From Planomonospora sp. ID82291 (GTDB lineage: Bacteria; Actinomycetota; Actinomycetes; Streptosporangiales; Streptosporangiaceae): a stretch of 64,000 nt of DNA. Where the stretch lies: the NCBI RefSeq assembly GCF_015711645.1, contig NZ_JABTEX010000004.1, positions 248,001 through 312,000 of the forward strand. The letters are read 5' to 3'. Position 1 is the first letter of the stretch. Each line of letters starts with the position of its first letter. A model generated the notes under the pieces. It was not told the origin of the DNA, made no database searches, and worked only from the letters and a program-made list of their open reading frames with translations. Shown piece after piece: positions 10,238-18,214 of this stretch. A program made the translations under genes and the position numbers.

Positions 10238-11410
10238 TCAGGCGGCCGACGGCTCCAGGGCGCGCGCCTCGGAGGGGACGACGTCCTCGTAGACCCGGAC
10301 GAGTTCCTGGCTGATCCGCTCCCACGAGTAGCGGGAGCGGACGCGGTCGGCGCCGGCGAAGCCCAGAGCCGTCCGCCGGGTGGGGTCGGCGAGCAGTTCG
10401 CGGACGAGGCGGGCGGTCTGCGCGGGGCGGTCCGGGGCGACCAGCAGGCCGGTCACGCCGTCCACGACGGAGTCGGTGTGCGCGCCCACCGCGGAGGCGA
10501 CGACCGGCACGCCGCAGGCCATGGCCTCCAGCGCGACCACGCCCGCAGCGGTCTCGCGGGGCAGCGAGACGACCACGTCGGCGCTGCGCATCAGCTTGGG
10601 CACGGAGGCGTGCGCGACCTGCCCGAGCAGGGTGACCCGGTCCTCCACGCCGAGCTCCTTGGCCAGCATCATGACCCGGTGCGCGTCGGCGTCGTGCTCC
10701 AGGTCCGCGGCGGCCGGGCCGCCGGCGACGAGCAGCTCCGCGTCCGGGACGCCCTCCAGGGCCCGGACCGCGGTCAGCACGCCCTTGCCCTCGGAGAGCG
10801 GCCCCACGTGCAGCAGCCGGGACCGGGTGCCGCGCGGCGCGGCCGGCCCCTGGCGGCGGAACCGCTCGACGTCGATGCCGCAGGGCACCACGGCGATGTC
10901 GCGGCGCGGCACGCCCAGCCGGATCAGCTCCGACTCCTCGCCCCCGCACCCGGCGACCACCGCGCCGGCGCGGCGGGTGATCGCCCGCTGCAGCCGCGCC
11001 TTCCTGGGGTCGGCGCTCTCGCAGATGAACCCCTGCACGACCGGGACCGCCAGGCCGTCGGCGCCCGCGATGGCGGCCAGCCCGGCGGTCCAGGAGCAGG
11101 CGTGGACCACGTCCGGGCGGTCCTGGCTCCAGCGGCGGGTCAGCTCGGTGCCGAAGCCGGACAGGTGGCGCAGCACGTCGTCCTCGGACAGGTCCTCGGC
11201 GGGCCCGACGGCCAGGTGCTCCATGGTGACGCCGTGGGCCACGCGCACGCGGGCCTTGCCCGAGTCGGAGGCCCTGCGCGTGTAGACGGTGACCTTGTGC
11301 TCCTTGCCGAGCTCCCGGGCGATGGCGAGCATCTGGGTGCGCTGGGCGGAGAGGTCGGACCGGTCCTGGCCGTCGGACAGGGCGTCGGAGAAGACAAATG
11401 CAATATTCAC
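10238..11410 (-). CDS. Glycosyltransferase family 4 (GT-B fold)
   Basis: 390 residues. The N-terminus VNIAFVFSDALSDGQDRSDLS is the acceptor-side Rossmann start. The C-terminal donor domain has LLHVGPLSEGKGVL, LLGQVAHASVPKLMRSADVVV and the nucleotide-sugar motif ETAAGVVALEAMACGVPVVA, where the E-x7-E spacing is that of family 4. The sugar donor and acceptor are unknown. The GTG at 11408-11410 is preferred because GAGGTG lies just upstream and translation there starts directly at the beta-strand; a longer start at 11437 is possible. It stands alone, so a capsule or mycothiol-type pathway cannot be assigned from context. Confidence 0.87.
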   Translation of the reverse strand: MNIAFVFSDALSDGQDRSDLSAQRTQMLAIARELGKEHKVTVYTRRASDSGKARVRVAHGVTMEHLAVGPAEDLSEDDVLRHLSGFGTELTRRWSQDRPDVVHACSWTAGLAAIAGADGLAVPVVQGFICESADPRKARLQRAITRRAGAVVAGCGGEESELIRLGVPRRDIAVVPCGIDVERFRRQGPAAPRGTRSRLLHVGPLSEGKGVLTAVRALEGVPDAELLVAGGPAAADLEHDADAHRVMMLAKELGVEDRVTLLGQVAHASVPKLMRSADVVVSLPRETAAGVVALEAMACGVPVVASAVGAHTDSVVDGVTGLLVAPDRPAQTARLVRELLADPTRRTALGFAGADRVRSRYSWERISQELVRVYEDVVPSEARALEPSAA

Positions 11411-11554
11411 GGCACACCTCTGGGAGGAGACAGGCATGGAAAGCCAGGGATTCCTTCAGGGGTGCCTGCGTCTTAGGCACTCATCTGTATGAGAGAAACC
11501 ATACCCGGATCACGGTTGATGGCAAACCTCCGTATTCCCGGCGCCGTGCGGGCC

Positions 11555-13414
11555 CTACACCACCCGCAGCGCGAGGACCACGATCTCGTCCCAGACCCGC
11601 CCGCCGGAGAACGCGTGCCGGTCCTCCTCGACGGTCTTGACCACGGTGGCCGGAGACTGCGAGACGCACCGGGCCAGCACGTCGGCCAGCCGCATCTCGC
11701 CGTAGGCCTCGCCCTCGTCGTTGCGCGAGGCCACCAGGCCGTCGGAGTAGAAGACCAGCATCTGGCCGGCGGCCAGCGTGAGCTCCTCGTCGAACGTCTC
11801 GGCGTCGGGGGAGATGCCCAGCGGCACGCCGCCCCCGGCGGTGAAGCGCACCGTGCCGTCGGGCCGCAGCAGCGCGGCGGGATGGTGCCCCGCGCTGGCC
11901 AGCCTGATCCGCCGTCCCTTGACGAACCCGGCCAGCGCCATCACGAACATGCCGCTGTGCTGCGCGGCCAGCGCCTGGTTGAGCCTGCGCAGGGCCTGTC
12001 CGGGGTCGGACTCCCAGACGCTCAGCACGCGCAGCCCGTTGCGGACCAGGGCGCTGACCGAGGCGGCCTCCTCGCCCTTGCCCGCGGCCCCGCCGAGCGC
12101 GAAGCCCCAGCCGTCCGCGGAGGGGAAGACGTCGTAGAACTCGGCGCCCACCGGGCTGGAGCCCGCGTGGTAGATCGCCGCGGCCTCGAACCCGGGGATG
12201 TCGGGGAGGCTGCGCGGCACGACGCTGGTGCGCAGCGCGTCGGCGGCCTGCGACCGGTTCTGGAAGCTGCGCCGGGCCCGCACCGCGAGGCCGAGGTGCA
12301 CGCCGATCTCCTGCAGCACGCCCAGGTCGGCCAGGGAGAACGGCTCGCGGTCGCGCAGCCGTACCAGGGTGAGGGAGCCCGCCGGGCCGTCCTCGCCGCC
12401 GATCGGCACGCACAGCACCGAGGCGGCGCCCATCACCCGCAGCAGCGGCGGCCCGTCGCCGGCGGCCCCCAGGAGGCCCTCGTCCTCCACCATCTCGTGC
12501 ACCACGCCGGAACCGCCGGTCAGCACGTGCGCGATGAGCGGCGCCCGCAGGGGGTTGAGCCCCTCGACCAGGCGGACCAGGTCGGTCACCGGCCGGTCGG
12601 AGGGACCGAACACGCACGCCCGGCGGGGGGTGCCGTCGCGGACCACGTCGGCGATCACCCAGTCGGCGGCCTCGGCGGCCAGCAGCCGCGAGGCCCGGGT
12701 GACGGTCACCGGCTGGCGCAGGCTCTCCTCGTCCAGCAGCAGGCGGGTCATCCGGGACAGCAGCTCCTGGCGGCGCGCGGAGGCCAGGATGAGGGCGGCG
12801 TCCGACCGGTCCGCCGTCCCCGGCGGCGCCTCGGCGACCTGCGCCTCCAGCGGCAGGATCACCACCGCGGTCATCGCGTGCGGCTCGCCCGGCATCGTCA
12901 GCCGCACCAGGGCGAGCTGCACGGTGTGCGCGCGGCCCTGGTGCGCCAGCCGGGTCTGGAACGTCGCCGTCTGGCCGCTCTGCTGCACCGCGGTCAGGTG
13001 CGAGCGGAACGCCGCCCGCCGGGAGACGTCGACGAACAGCGGGAACGACCGGCCGATCAGGTAGCCGGCCGGGCTGCCCAGCATCCGGGAGGTCTCCGCG
13101 CTGATCCGCCGGACGACCCCCGAGCCGTCGAGCACCGCCACCGGCACCGGGAACGTCTTGAACACCTGGCGCAGCAGCTTGAGCTCCCGCTGCGCGCCGT
13201 TCTCCCGCTCGCCGGACCGCCGCGGGGTCCTGCGCAGTTCGCGCAGGGCGGCGTCCAGCAGCTCACGGGCGGTGTCCAGCTCGGCGAGCGCGGCATCGAG
13301 TGTGGAACGGGGGTCCGCGGGGTAGCTGGACCTGGCCTCACGCAGGGACAGGACTCTGGCGGTCAACGCGTCGAGCGCCTGCTCCAGGGCGGGAAGGCCA
13401 ACGGGTTCGGTCAA
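11555..13414 (-). CDS. PAS-GAF-SpoIIE/PP2C protein with altered metal-binding residues
   Basis: About 619 residues: an N-terminal coiled-coil region, a PAS domain (LLRQVFKTFPVPVAVLDGSGV), a GAF domain (about 230-400), and a C-terminal SpoIIE/RsbU-type PPM domain. Such phosphatases dephosphorylate STAS anti-anti-sigma proteins to release sigma factors. Here two normally invariant Asp motifs are changed: GGDxYD reads GAEFYD, and GDVxGKG reads GGAAGKG, although YSDGLVASRN is intact. Phosphatase activity may therefore be lost or reduced. The TTG at 13412-13414 begins LTEPVGLPALEQALD; a longer GTG start is possible. A STAS protein and a sigma factor follow within 1.5 kb, which supports a partner-switching role. 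Confidence 0.88.
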   Translation of the reverse strand: MTEPVGLPALEQALDALTARVLSLREARSSYPADPRSTLDAALAELDTARELLDAALRELRRTPRRSGERENGAQRELKLLRQVFKTFPVPVAVLDGSGVVRRISAETSRMLGSPAGYLIGRSFPLFVDVSRRAAFRSHLTAVQQSGQTATFQTRLAHQGRAHTVQLALVRLTMPGEPHAMTAVVILPLEAQVAEAPPGTADRSDAALILASARRQELLSRMTRLLLDEESLRQPVTVTRASRLLAAEAADWVIADVVRDGTPRRACVFGPSDRPVTDLVRLVEGLNPLRAPLIAHVLTGGSGVVHEMVEDEGLLGAAGDGPPLLRVMGAASVLCVPIGGEDGPAGSLTLVRLRDREPFSLADLGVLQEIGVHLGLAVRARRSFQNRSQAADALRTSVVPRSLPDIPGFEAAAIYHAGSSPVGAEFYDVFPSADGWGFALGGAAGKGEEAASVSALVRNGLRVLSVWESDPGQALRRLNQALAAQHSGMFVMALAGFVKGRRIRLASAGHHPAALLRPDGTVRFTAGGGVPLGISPDAETFDEELTLAAGQMLVFYSDGLVASRNDEGEAYGEMRLADVLARCVSQSPATVVKTVEEDRHAFSGGRVWDEIVVLALRVV

Positions 13415-13539
13415 TGCTCGTCCTCGTCCAGGGCCGGTGCGGGGTGTCCTGCCGTAGACGGTACGCCACCCCGCGGGTCTCATCGATGCACGGTCAGGTA
13501 GTGGTTAAGGTATCGAAATTCCGGAAGGGGCCTCATCCC

Positions 13540-14274
13540 ATGGACATGATGACTCCCGTTCTCGCCCGGGATCTCGCGGCCCTCGGCAGGGTGAGCGAGG
13601 AGACCTCCAGCGAGAGCGTGCTGCGCGGGCTCACCGCCACCCTCGCCGGTGGCGTGCCCGGCTGTGCGGGCGGGTCCGCCGAGCTGTGGCGGGAGGAGCG
13701 GCTGGTGGTCTCCGCCTCGCACAGCGAGCTCGTCGTGCTCGTCGACAGCGAGAGCGGGCTGGGCCGGGGACCCTGCGCGCAGGCGCGCTCCACCGGCCGC
13801 CACGTGATCGTGCAGGACGTCCTGCGTGAGACCCGCTGGCCCGACTACACGGCGATGGCGGTCCGCAGCGGGGTCCGCTCGGTCCTGGCGATGCCGATCA
13901 CCGTCGAGCGCGCGATCCTGGTCCTCGGCCTGTACGGCGTGCGCCCCGGTGTCTTCGCCACCCGCAACGTGACCCCGCTGGCCGAGATGCTGGCCGAGCA
14001 GGTGACCGTGGCCCTGGCCAACATGTGGGACTACGACGAGGTCCGGACCGACGCGGCGCAGATGCAGGAGGCGCTGGCCGGACGCGCCGTCATCGACCAG
14101 GCCAAGGGCATCATCATGAAGTCCAGCGGCTGCTCGGCCGAGGAGGCCTTCGACGAGCTGCGCCGGGTCTCCCAGCACCACCAGGTGAAGGTCGCCGATC
14201 TGGCCAGGCTCCTGGTCGACGAGCACCAGCGCAACCGGGGCGGCCGGCCGGTCCGGCCGGACCAGGTGCTGTAG
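13540..14274 (+). CDS. GAF and ANTAR domain transcription antitermination regulator
   Basis: 244 residues. The N-terminal two thirds is a GAF sensor (LWREERLVVSASHSELVVLV ... VLAMPITVERAILVLGLYG). The C-terminus is an ANTAR RNA-binding three-helix domain (ALAGRAVIDQAKGIIMKSS GCSAEEAFDELRRVSQ read across the helices). ANTAR proteins bind paired hexaloop hairpins in mRNA leaders to prevent termination. A GAF-ANTAR fusion is common in actinobacteria and often lies near SpoIIE-type phosphatases, as here (divergent neighbour, 125 bp). The ATG at 13540 follows GGAAGGGG. The ligand and RNA target are unknown. Confidence 0.9.
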   Translation: MDMMTPVLARDLAALGRVSEETSSESVLRGLTATLAGGVPGCAGGSAELWREERLVVSASHSELVVLVDSESGLGRGPCAQARSTGRHVIVQDVLRETRWPDYTAMAVRSGVRSVLAMPITVERAILVLGLYGVRPGVFATRNVTPLAEMLAEQVTVALANMWDYDEVRTDAAQMQEALAGRAVIDQAKGIIMKSSGCSAEEAFDELRRVSQHHQVKVADLARLLVDEHQRNRGGRPVRPDQVL

Positions 14275-14377
14275 GGCCGTCCGTCCGGGGCGGGCGCCCC
14301 TGGCCGGGGCCCGGCGCCCGCGACCTCGGCGGGCGGGCCGACCGCCGGGCCGGCGGCCGGAGCGGGTGCGCCGGCGG

Positions 14378-14776
14378 TCAGGACCGGCCGAACGCCGCCA
14401 GCGCGTCGTCGAGCGTGTCGTAGAGCGGCAGCCGCTGGGCCAGGCCGGTGATCCACATCACCTTGGTCTTGGCGTACTCCACCCCGATGAGGGCGAACCG
14501 CCCGCCGGCCTGGGTGCTGACCTGCCACTGGTGCACGATGAGACCGAGCGCCCGCGAGTCCATGAAGGTGACGCCGCCGAGGTCCAGGACCATGTCGGTG
14601 CCGTGCTCGGCGGCCTCCGCGGCGAGGTAGTCGGCGAACTGGTCCCTGGTGGTGGCGTCGAGCAGGCCCGTCACCCGGATCACGTTCACTCCGTCCACGG
14701 TCGCCGACGCCAGGGCCAGGGCTGATCCACCACCGTTGTTCGACACCGTCACCCAGATCCTCCTCGCGATTCGCAT
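14378..14776 (-). CDS. STAS-domain anti-sigma factor antagonist
   Basis: 132 residues. A single STAS fold with the phosphorylatable Ser in LDLGGVTFMDSRALGLIV, like SpoIIAA/RsbV. When unphosphorylated, such proteins bind the anti-sigma kinase and free the sigma factor. It is divergent from the sigma factor gene (171-bp gap containing a perfect palindrome) and convergent with the GAF-ANTAR gene. The ATG at 14774-14776 (MRIARRIWVTVSNN) has AAGG 6 nt upstream. The likely kinase partner is the RsbW-like ATPase at 15844, and the likely phosphatase is the SpoIIE-type protein, if it is active. Confidence 0.88.
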   Translation of the reverse strand: MRIARRIWVTVSNNGGGSALALASATVDGVNVIRVTGLLDATTRDQFADYLAAEAAEHGTDMVLDLGGVTFMDSRALGLIVHQWQVSTQAGGRFALIGVEYAKTKVMWITGLAQRLPLYDTLDDALAAFGRS

Positions 14777-14799
14777 AGCAACCTTACTGTTACCTGGCG

Positions 14800-14814
14800 G
14801 GGAGTAATACTCCC
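14800..14814. promoter_or_regulatory. Perfect palindrome between the STAS and sigma factor genes
   Basis: GGGAGTA-A-TACTCCC, 7-bp arms around one base. It lies 23 bp upstream of the STAS start and 132 bp upstream of the sigma factor start, in a locally A/T-richer patch. Position and symmetry suggest an operator for a dimeric regulator controlling one or both divergent genes; the binding protein is unknown. Confidence 0.5.
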
Positions 14815-14946
14815 GGAATCTGGGGAATACTCGAGGCGAGGTCCAGCAGAGGGCCTCGCCTCGAAACGTGGTCGAGGCGATGCCGTCTGCCCGGATACTG
14901 CTCCGCTGGCTTCGGCGCCGCCCGACAGTCATATCAGGGAGCAGCA

Positions 14947-15723
14947 ATGTCTGTTCAGGCACTCGAACTCAACGACATGACCGCCGAGGACCTCCTGGCG
15001 GAGATGGTCTCGCCTGAAATCTCTGAATACCGCGCCGAGCGGCTGCGTGAGCGCATCGTCGAGATGCACCGCCCGCTGGCGATGGAGATCGCCCGCCGCT
15101 ACCGCTACCGGGGCGAGCCCCTGGAGGACCTCCTCCAGGCCGCCTACGTCGGCCTGATGAAGGCGATCAACGGCTTCGACCCGACCCTCGGCCACCCCTT
15201 CCGGGGATACGCCGTCGTCACCATGACCGGCGAGGTCAAGCGGCACTTCCGCGACCGCACCTGGGCCATCCGCGTGCCCCGCGTCTACCAGGAGCGGCGG
15301 GCGGAGCTGAACCGCCTGGTCGCCGACCTGAGCCAGGAGTTCGGCCGCGCCCCGACCGTCGCCGAGCTCGCCGAGAAGATGAAGATCAGCGAAGAGGACG
15401 TGCTGCTCACCCTCGACGCCTCCGCCGCCTACAGCGCGCTCTCCCTCGACGCGCCGCTCGGCGCCGACGACGACGCGGCCGCCCTGGGCGACGTCATCCC
15501 CGACGAGGACGACGCGCTGTCGGTGCTGGTGGACCGGGAGGCGGTCAAGCCTTTGATCGACAAGCTGCCGCCGCGGGAGAAGAACATCCTGCTCCTGCGC
15601 TTCTTCGGGAACCTGACCCAGGCGGAGATCGCGGCGGAGTTCGGCATCTCCCAGATGCACGTCTCCCGGATTCTGCGTAAGGTGCTGGACCAGTTGCGCG
15701 CAGAACTTCTCGCCGAGGCCTGA
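14947..15723 (+). CDS. SigB/SigF/SigG-family RNA polymerase sigma factor
   Basis: 258 residues, the normal length for SigB/SigF-class alternative factors. Region 2 is EPLEDLLQAAYVGLMKAING...HPFRGYAVVTMTGEVKRHFRDRTW; region 3 is VPRVYQERRAELNRLV...PTVAELAEKM; region 4 is LPPREKNILLLRFFGNLTQAEIA with the HTH EFGISQMHVSRILRKVL. There is no region 1. GGAG lies 7 nt before the ATG. This class recognises promoters of GNNT-N14-16-GGGTAY type and directs stress or developmental genes; katE at 59554 has such a site. The RsbW-like gene downstream, on the same strand, is the candidate anti-sigma factor. Confidence 0.95.
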   Translation: MSVQALELNDMTAEDLLAEMVSPEISEYRAERLRERIVEMHRPLAMEIARRYRYRGEPLEDLLQAAYVGLMKAINGFDPTLGHPFRGYAVVTMTGEVKRHFRDRTWAIRVPRVYQERRAELNRLVADLSQEFGRAPTVAELAEKMKISEEDVLLTLDASAAYSALSLDAPLGADDDAAALGDVIPDEDDALSVLVDREAVKPLIDKLPPREKNILLLRFFGNLTQAEIAAEFGISQMHVSRILRKVLDQLRAELLAEA

Positions 15724-15843
15724 ATACGACCCTGGTTGCGGGGCAGCTTCAGTCGGCGGGAGCCTAGGTGTCGTAGAGTGCGTTCCGATGAGCCCCGGGC
15801 GCTCAGGGTGCAGGTGCCACGGGGCGGGGGAGGCGGTTCACGA

Positions 15844-16365
15844 GTGAACGAGGACGGTGCTCGTCCGGCCCGCTTTCAGGCGGCCGACGGCCGGCTTCGG
15901 CCTTCCTTCGAGGGCGCGCCGTCCTCCGGTGAGACGACCTCCCCGGACGGGGCACCTCCCGCCGGGGGCGGCTCCGCGCGGATGGCCCAGGCCGAACTGG
16001 CCTTCTGCCTGCCGGACCTGCCGGAGGTGCGCGAGTTCGCCACCGTGCACGCCCTGCGCAGCGGGATGGCGCAGGAACGCCTGCCCGACTTCCTGGTCGC
16101 GGTGAACGAGGTCGCCACCAACGCCGTCACCCACGGGCACGCCAGCGCCAAGGCGCTGCTGCGGATGTGGGCCGAGGACGGGACCCTCGTCGTGGAGGTC
16201 CGCGACGAGGGCCGGTGGGTCCCCGAGACGACTCCCGGGACCGTCCCTCCCGGTCCCTACGCCACCAGCGGCATGGGGCTGTGGGTGGCCCGGATGGTCA
16301 GCTCCGCCATCGACTTCCGGACCGGACCGGGAGGAACGGCCGTCACGATGTCCTTCACGATCTGA
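15844..16365 (+). CDS. RsbW/SpoIIAB-like ATP-binding anti-sigma factor (serine kinase)
   Basis: 173 residues, GTG start after a GGGGGAGG. About 45 disordered residues are followed by a GHKL ATPase domain: N-box FLVAVNEVATNAVTHGHA, G1 box VEVRDEGRW, G2 box ATSGMGLWVARMV. RsbW-type proteins sequester SigB/SigF factors and phosphorylate STAS antagonists. Its position 120 bp downstream of the sigma factor makes it the natural candidate for binding it, although the class is numerous in actinomycetes and cognate pairing cannot be proved from sequence. It lies 27 bp before ndh. Confidence 0.88.
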   Translation: MNEDGARPARFQAADGRLRPSFEGAPSSGETTSPDGAPPAGGGSARMAQAELAFCLPDLPEVREFATVHALRSGMAQERLPDFLVAVNEVATNAVTHGHASAKALLRMWAEDGTLVVEVRDEGRWVPETTPGTVPPGPYATSGMGLWVARMVSSAIDFRTGPGGTAVTMSFTI

Positions 16366-16392
16366 GGCCGGATTCGCGGGTAGGGGCCGGGA

Positions 16393-17886
16393 ATGAGTCA
16401 CATTCCCCGCATCCTGATCGTCGGTGGCGGCTACGTCGGCATGTACACCGCCCTGCGTCTGCAGCGCAGGCTCCGCCGCGGCGAGGCCCGCGTCACCGTC
16501 GTCGACGCCGACTCCTACATGACCTACCAGCCCTTCCTCCCGGAGGCGGCGGCCGGCAACATCGAGCCCCGGCACGTCGTCGTCCCCCTCCGCCGGGTCC
16601 TGCACCGGTGCGAGATCGTCAACGGCTGGGCGGTCGGCGTCGACCTGGCGGCCCGGACCCTGGAGGTCCACCCCCACCAGGGGCCGCCGCGCACCCTCCC
16701 CTACGACCTCCTCGTCTTCGCGCCCGGCTCCGTCTCGCGCCTGCTGCCCATCCCGGGCGTGGCCGAGTGCGGCATCGGCTTCAAGACGGTCGAGGAGGCC
16801 ATCCACCTGCGCAACCACGTCCTGGCCCAGCTCGACCTGGCGGCCTCCACCGAGGACGAGGCGGTCCGCTCGCGGGCGCTGACCTTCGTGTTCGTCGGCG
16901 GCGGCTACGCCGGCGTCGAGGCGCTGGCCGAACTGGAGGACATGGCCCGGGACGCCTGCCGCTACTTCCCGTCCATCGACCCCGGCGACATGCGCTGGCT
17001 CCTGGTCGAGGCCACCGACCGCATCCTCCCCGAGGTCGGCCCCGACATGGGCCGGTGGACGCTGGAGCAGCTCCGCGCCCGCGGCATCGACGTCCGCCTG
17101 AACACCCGCGTCGAATCGGCCGAGGGCGGCCACGTCGTCCTCGACGACGGCGGGGCGTTCGCCTCCGCCACGCTCGTGTGGACCGCCGGGGTCAAACCCC
17201 ACCCGCTCGTGCGGGCCAGCGGCCTGCCCCTGGACGACCGGGGCAGGGTGAAGGCCACCGCCGAGCTGACGGTCGAGGGGCATCCCGCCGTCTTCACCGC
17301 CGGCGACTGCGCCGCCGTACCGGACCTGACCCGGCCCGGGCAGACGTGCGCGCCCAACGCCCAGCACGCCGTACGGCAGGCCCGCACGCTGGCGGACAAC
17401 GTGGTGGCCGCCCTGCGGGGTACGGAGCGCAAGGCCTACCGGCACGCCTACGCGGGCTCGGTCGCCAGCCTGGGCCTGCACCGCGGCGTGGCCCAGATCT
17501 ACGGCCGCAAGCTGCGCGGCTTCCCCGCCTGGTTCATGCACCGGACCTACCACCTGTCGCGGGTGCCGACCCTCAACCGGAAGGTACGGGTGCTGATCGA
17601 CTGGACGCTCGCCCTGTTCTTCCGCCGGGAGATCACCTCGCTCGGCGCGCTGACCGATCCCCGCCAGGAGTTCGAGTTCGCGGCCCGTCCGGAGTCCCGC
17701 ATCCCGGAGCGGGCGGGGAGCCCGGCCCGGGACGGGCGGCCGGGCTCCCCGGCCCCGGCTGAGCGGTCCGACGTCGGGGAGCGGCGGCCCGACGCCCCGG
17801 CTGAGCGGTCCGACGCGGAGGCTGAGCGGTCCGACGCGGAGGCTCGGCGGTCCTCCGACGCCCCGGCACCGGTCGAGCGCGGGTGA
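16393..17886 (+). CDS. ndh: Type II NADH dehydrogenase (NDH-2)
   Basis: 497 residues; a non-proton-pumping, membrane-associated flavoprotein that passes electrons from NADH to menaquinone. FAD motif LIVGGGYVGMYTALRL at the N-terminus, NADH motif FVFVGGGYAGVEALAEL at about residue 165, and the second FAD motif VFTAGDCAAVP at about residue 298. The quinone-proximal region AQHAVRQAR follows. The C-terminal amphipathic/membrane segment is VLIDWTLALFFRREI (about 395-412). After that comes an unusual disordered tail of about 70 residues rich in AERSDA repeats, not needed for the fold. The gene is followed by a strong hairpin and convergent small genes. Confidence 0.93.
   Translation: MSHIPRILIVGGGYVGMYTALRLQRRLRRGEARVTVVDADSYMTYQPFLPEAAAGNIEPRHVVVPLRRVLHRCEIVNGWAVGVDLAARTLEVHPHQGPPRTLPYDLLVFAPGSVSRLLPIPGVAECGIGFKTVEEAIHLRNHVLAQLDLAASTEDEAVRSRALTFVFVGGGYAGVEALAELEDMARDACRYFPSIDPGDMRWLLVEATDRILPEVGPDMGRWTLEQLRARGIDVRLNTRVESAEGGHVVLDDGGAFASATLVWTAGVKPHPLVRASGLPLDDRGRVKATAELTVEGHPAVFTAGDCAAVPDLTRPGQTCAPNAQHAVRQARTLADNVVAALRGTERKAYRHAYAGSVASLGLHRGVAQIYGRKLRGFPAWFMHRTYHLSRVPTLNRKVRVLIDWTLALFFRREITSLGALTDPRQEFEFAARPESRIPERAGSPARDGRPGSPAPAERSDVGERRPDAPAERSDAEAERSDAEARRSSDAPAPVERG
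17800..17841 (+). repeat. 21-bp perfect tandem duplication in the ndh tail
   Basis: Two identical 21-bp units lie head to tail (17800-17820 and 17821-17841), with a degenerate third copy around 17757-17780. They encode AERSDAE repeats in the hydrophilic C-terminal tail of NDH-2. The unit is a multiple of three, so copy-number change would keep the frame. Confidence 0.85.
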
Positions 17887-17938
17887 GACCCGTCCGTCCG
17901 GACGGGGGAGTCCGCCGGTGAGACCCGTCCGTCCGGAC

Positions 17939-17979
17939 GGGGAAGGGGCGCCGCCCCGTCAGGGCGGCGCCCCTTCCCC
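17939..17979. terminator. Long perfect hairpin between ndh and convergent genes
   Basis: An 18-bp perfect stem with GGGGAAGGGGCGCCGCCC (17939-17956) on the left, a 5-nt loop and the exact complement on the right (17962-17979). There is no T-run, as usual for high-G+C actinomycete terminators. Lying between convergent genes it can act in both directions. Just upstream, a CCGTCCGGACGG palindrome-containing segment occurs twice (17889-17906 and 17923-17940 approximately). Confidence 0.85.
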
Positions 17980-18025
17980 GTCCTGCCTCCCGGCCTGTCG
18001 TCGTCCCCGTTCCCGCGGGAACCGC

Positions 18026-18211
18026 TCACCTCCTGCGGCGCCAGCCTCCGCCGCGCAGGCCGGCGGTGCCGACCCCGGCCTGGTGCAGGGCCAGGAGCAG
18101 GAGTCCGAGCAGGATGAACGTCGTGCCGGTGATTCCGGCCCCGAGCCGGACGCCGATCAGATCGAGCAGCAGGCCGAGACCGAACACGATGGCGGCGGCG
18201 ATCGCGAGCAT
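18026..18211 (-). CDS. Small two-helix membrane protein
   Basis: 61 residues. Two hydrophobic helices (about 2-20 and 26-45) with a short Gly-containing turn, then a basic tail GGGWRRRR that would remain cytoplasmic. The Shine-Dalgarno GGAAGAGGTG is 5-8 nt before the ATG, which supports translation. The gene starts 3 bp after the stop of the gene at 18215, so the two are probably cotranscribed. No function is known. Confidence 0.72.
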   Translation of the reverse strand: MLAIAAAIVFGLGLLLDLIGVRLGAGITGTTFILLGLLLLALHQAGVGTAGLRGGGWRRRR

Positions 18212-18214
18212 GGG

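Noticed and set aside
10380-11285. Forward 301-codon frame opposite the glycosyltransferase
   Set aside because: Ser/Thr/Ala-rich shadow of the well-supported minus-strand glycosyltransferase gene.
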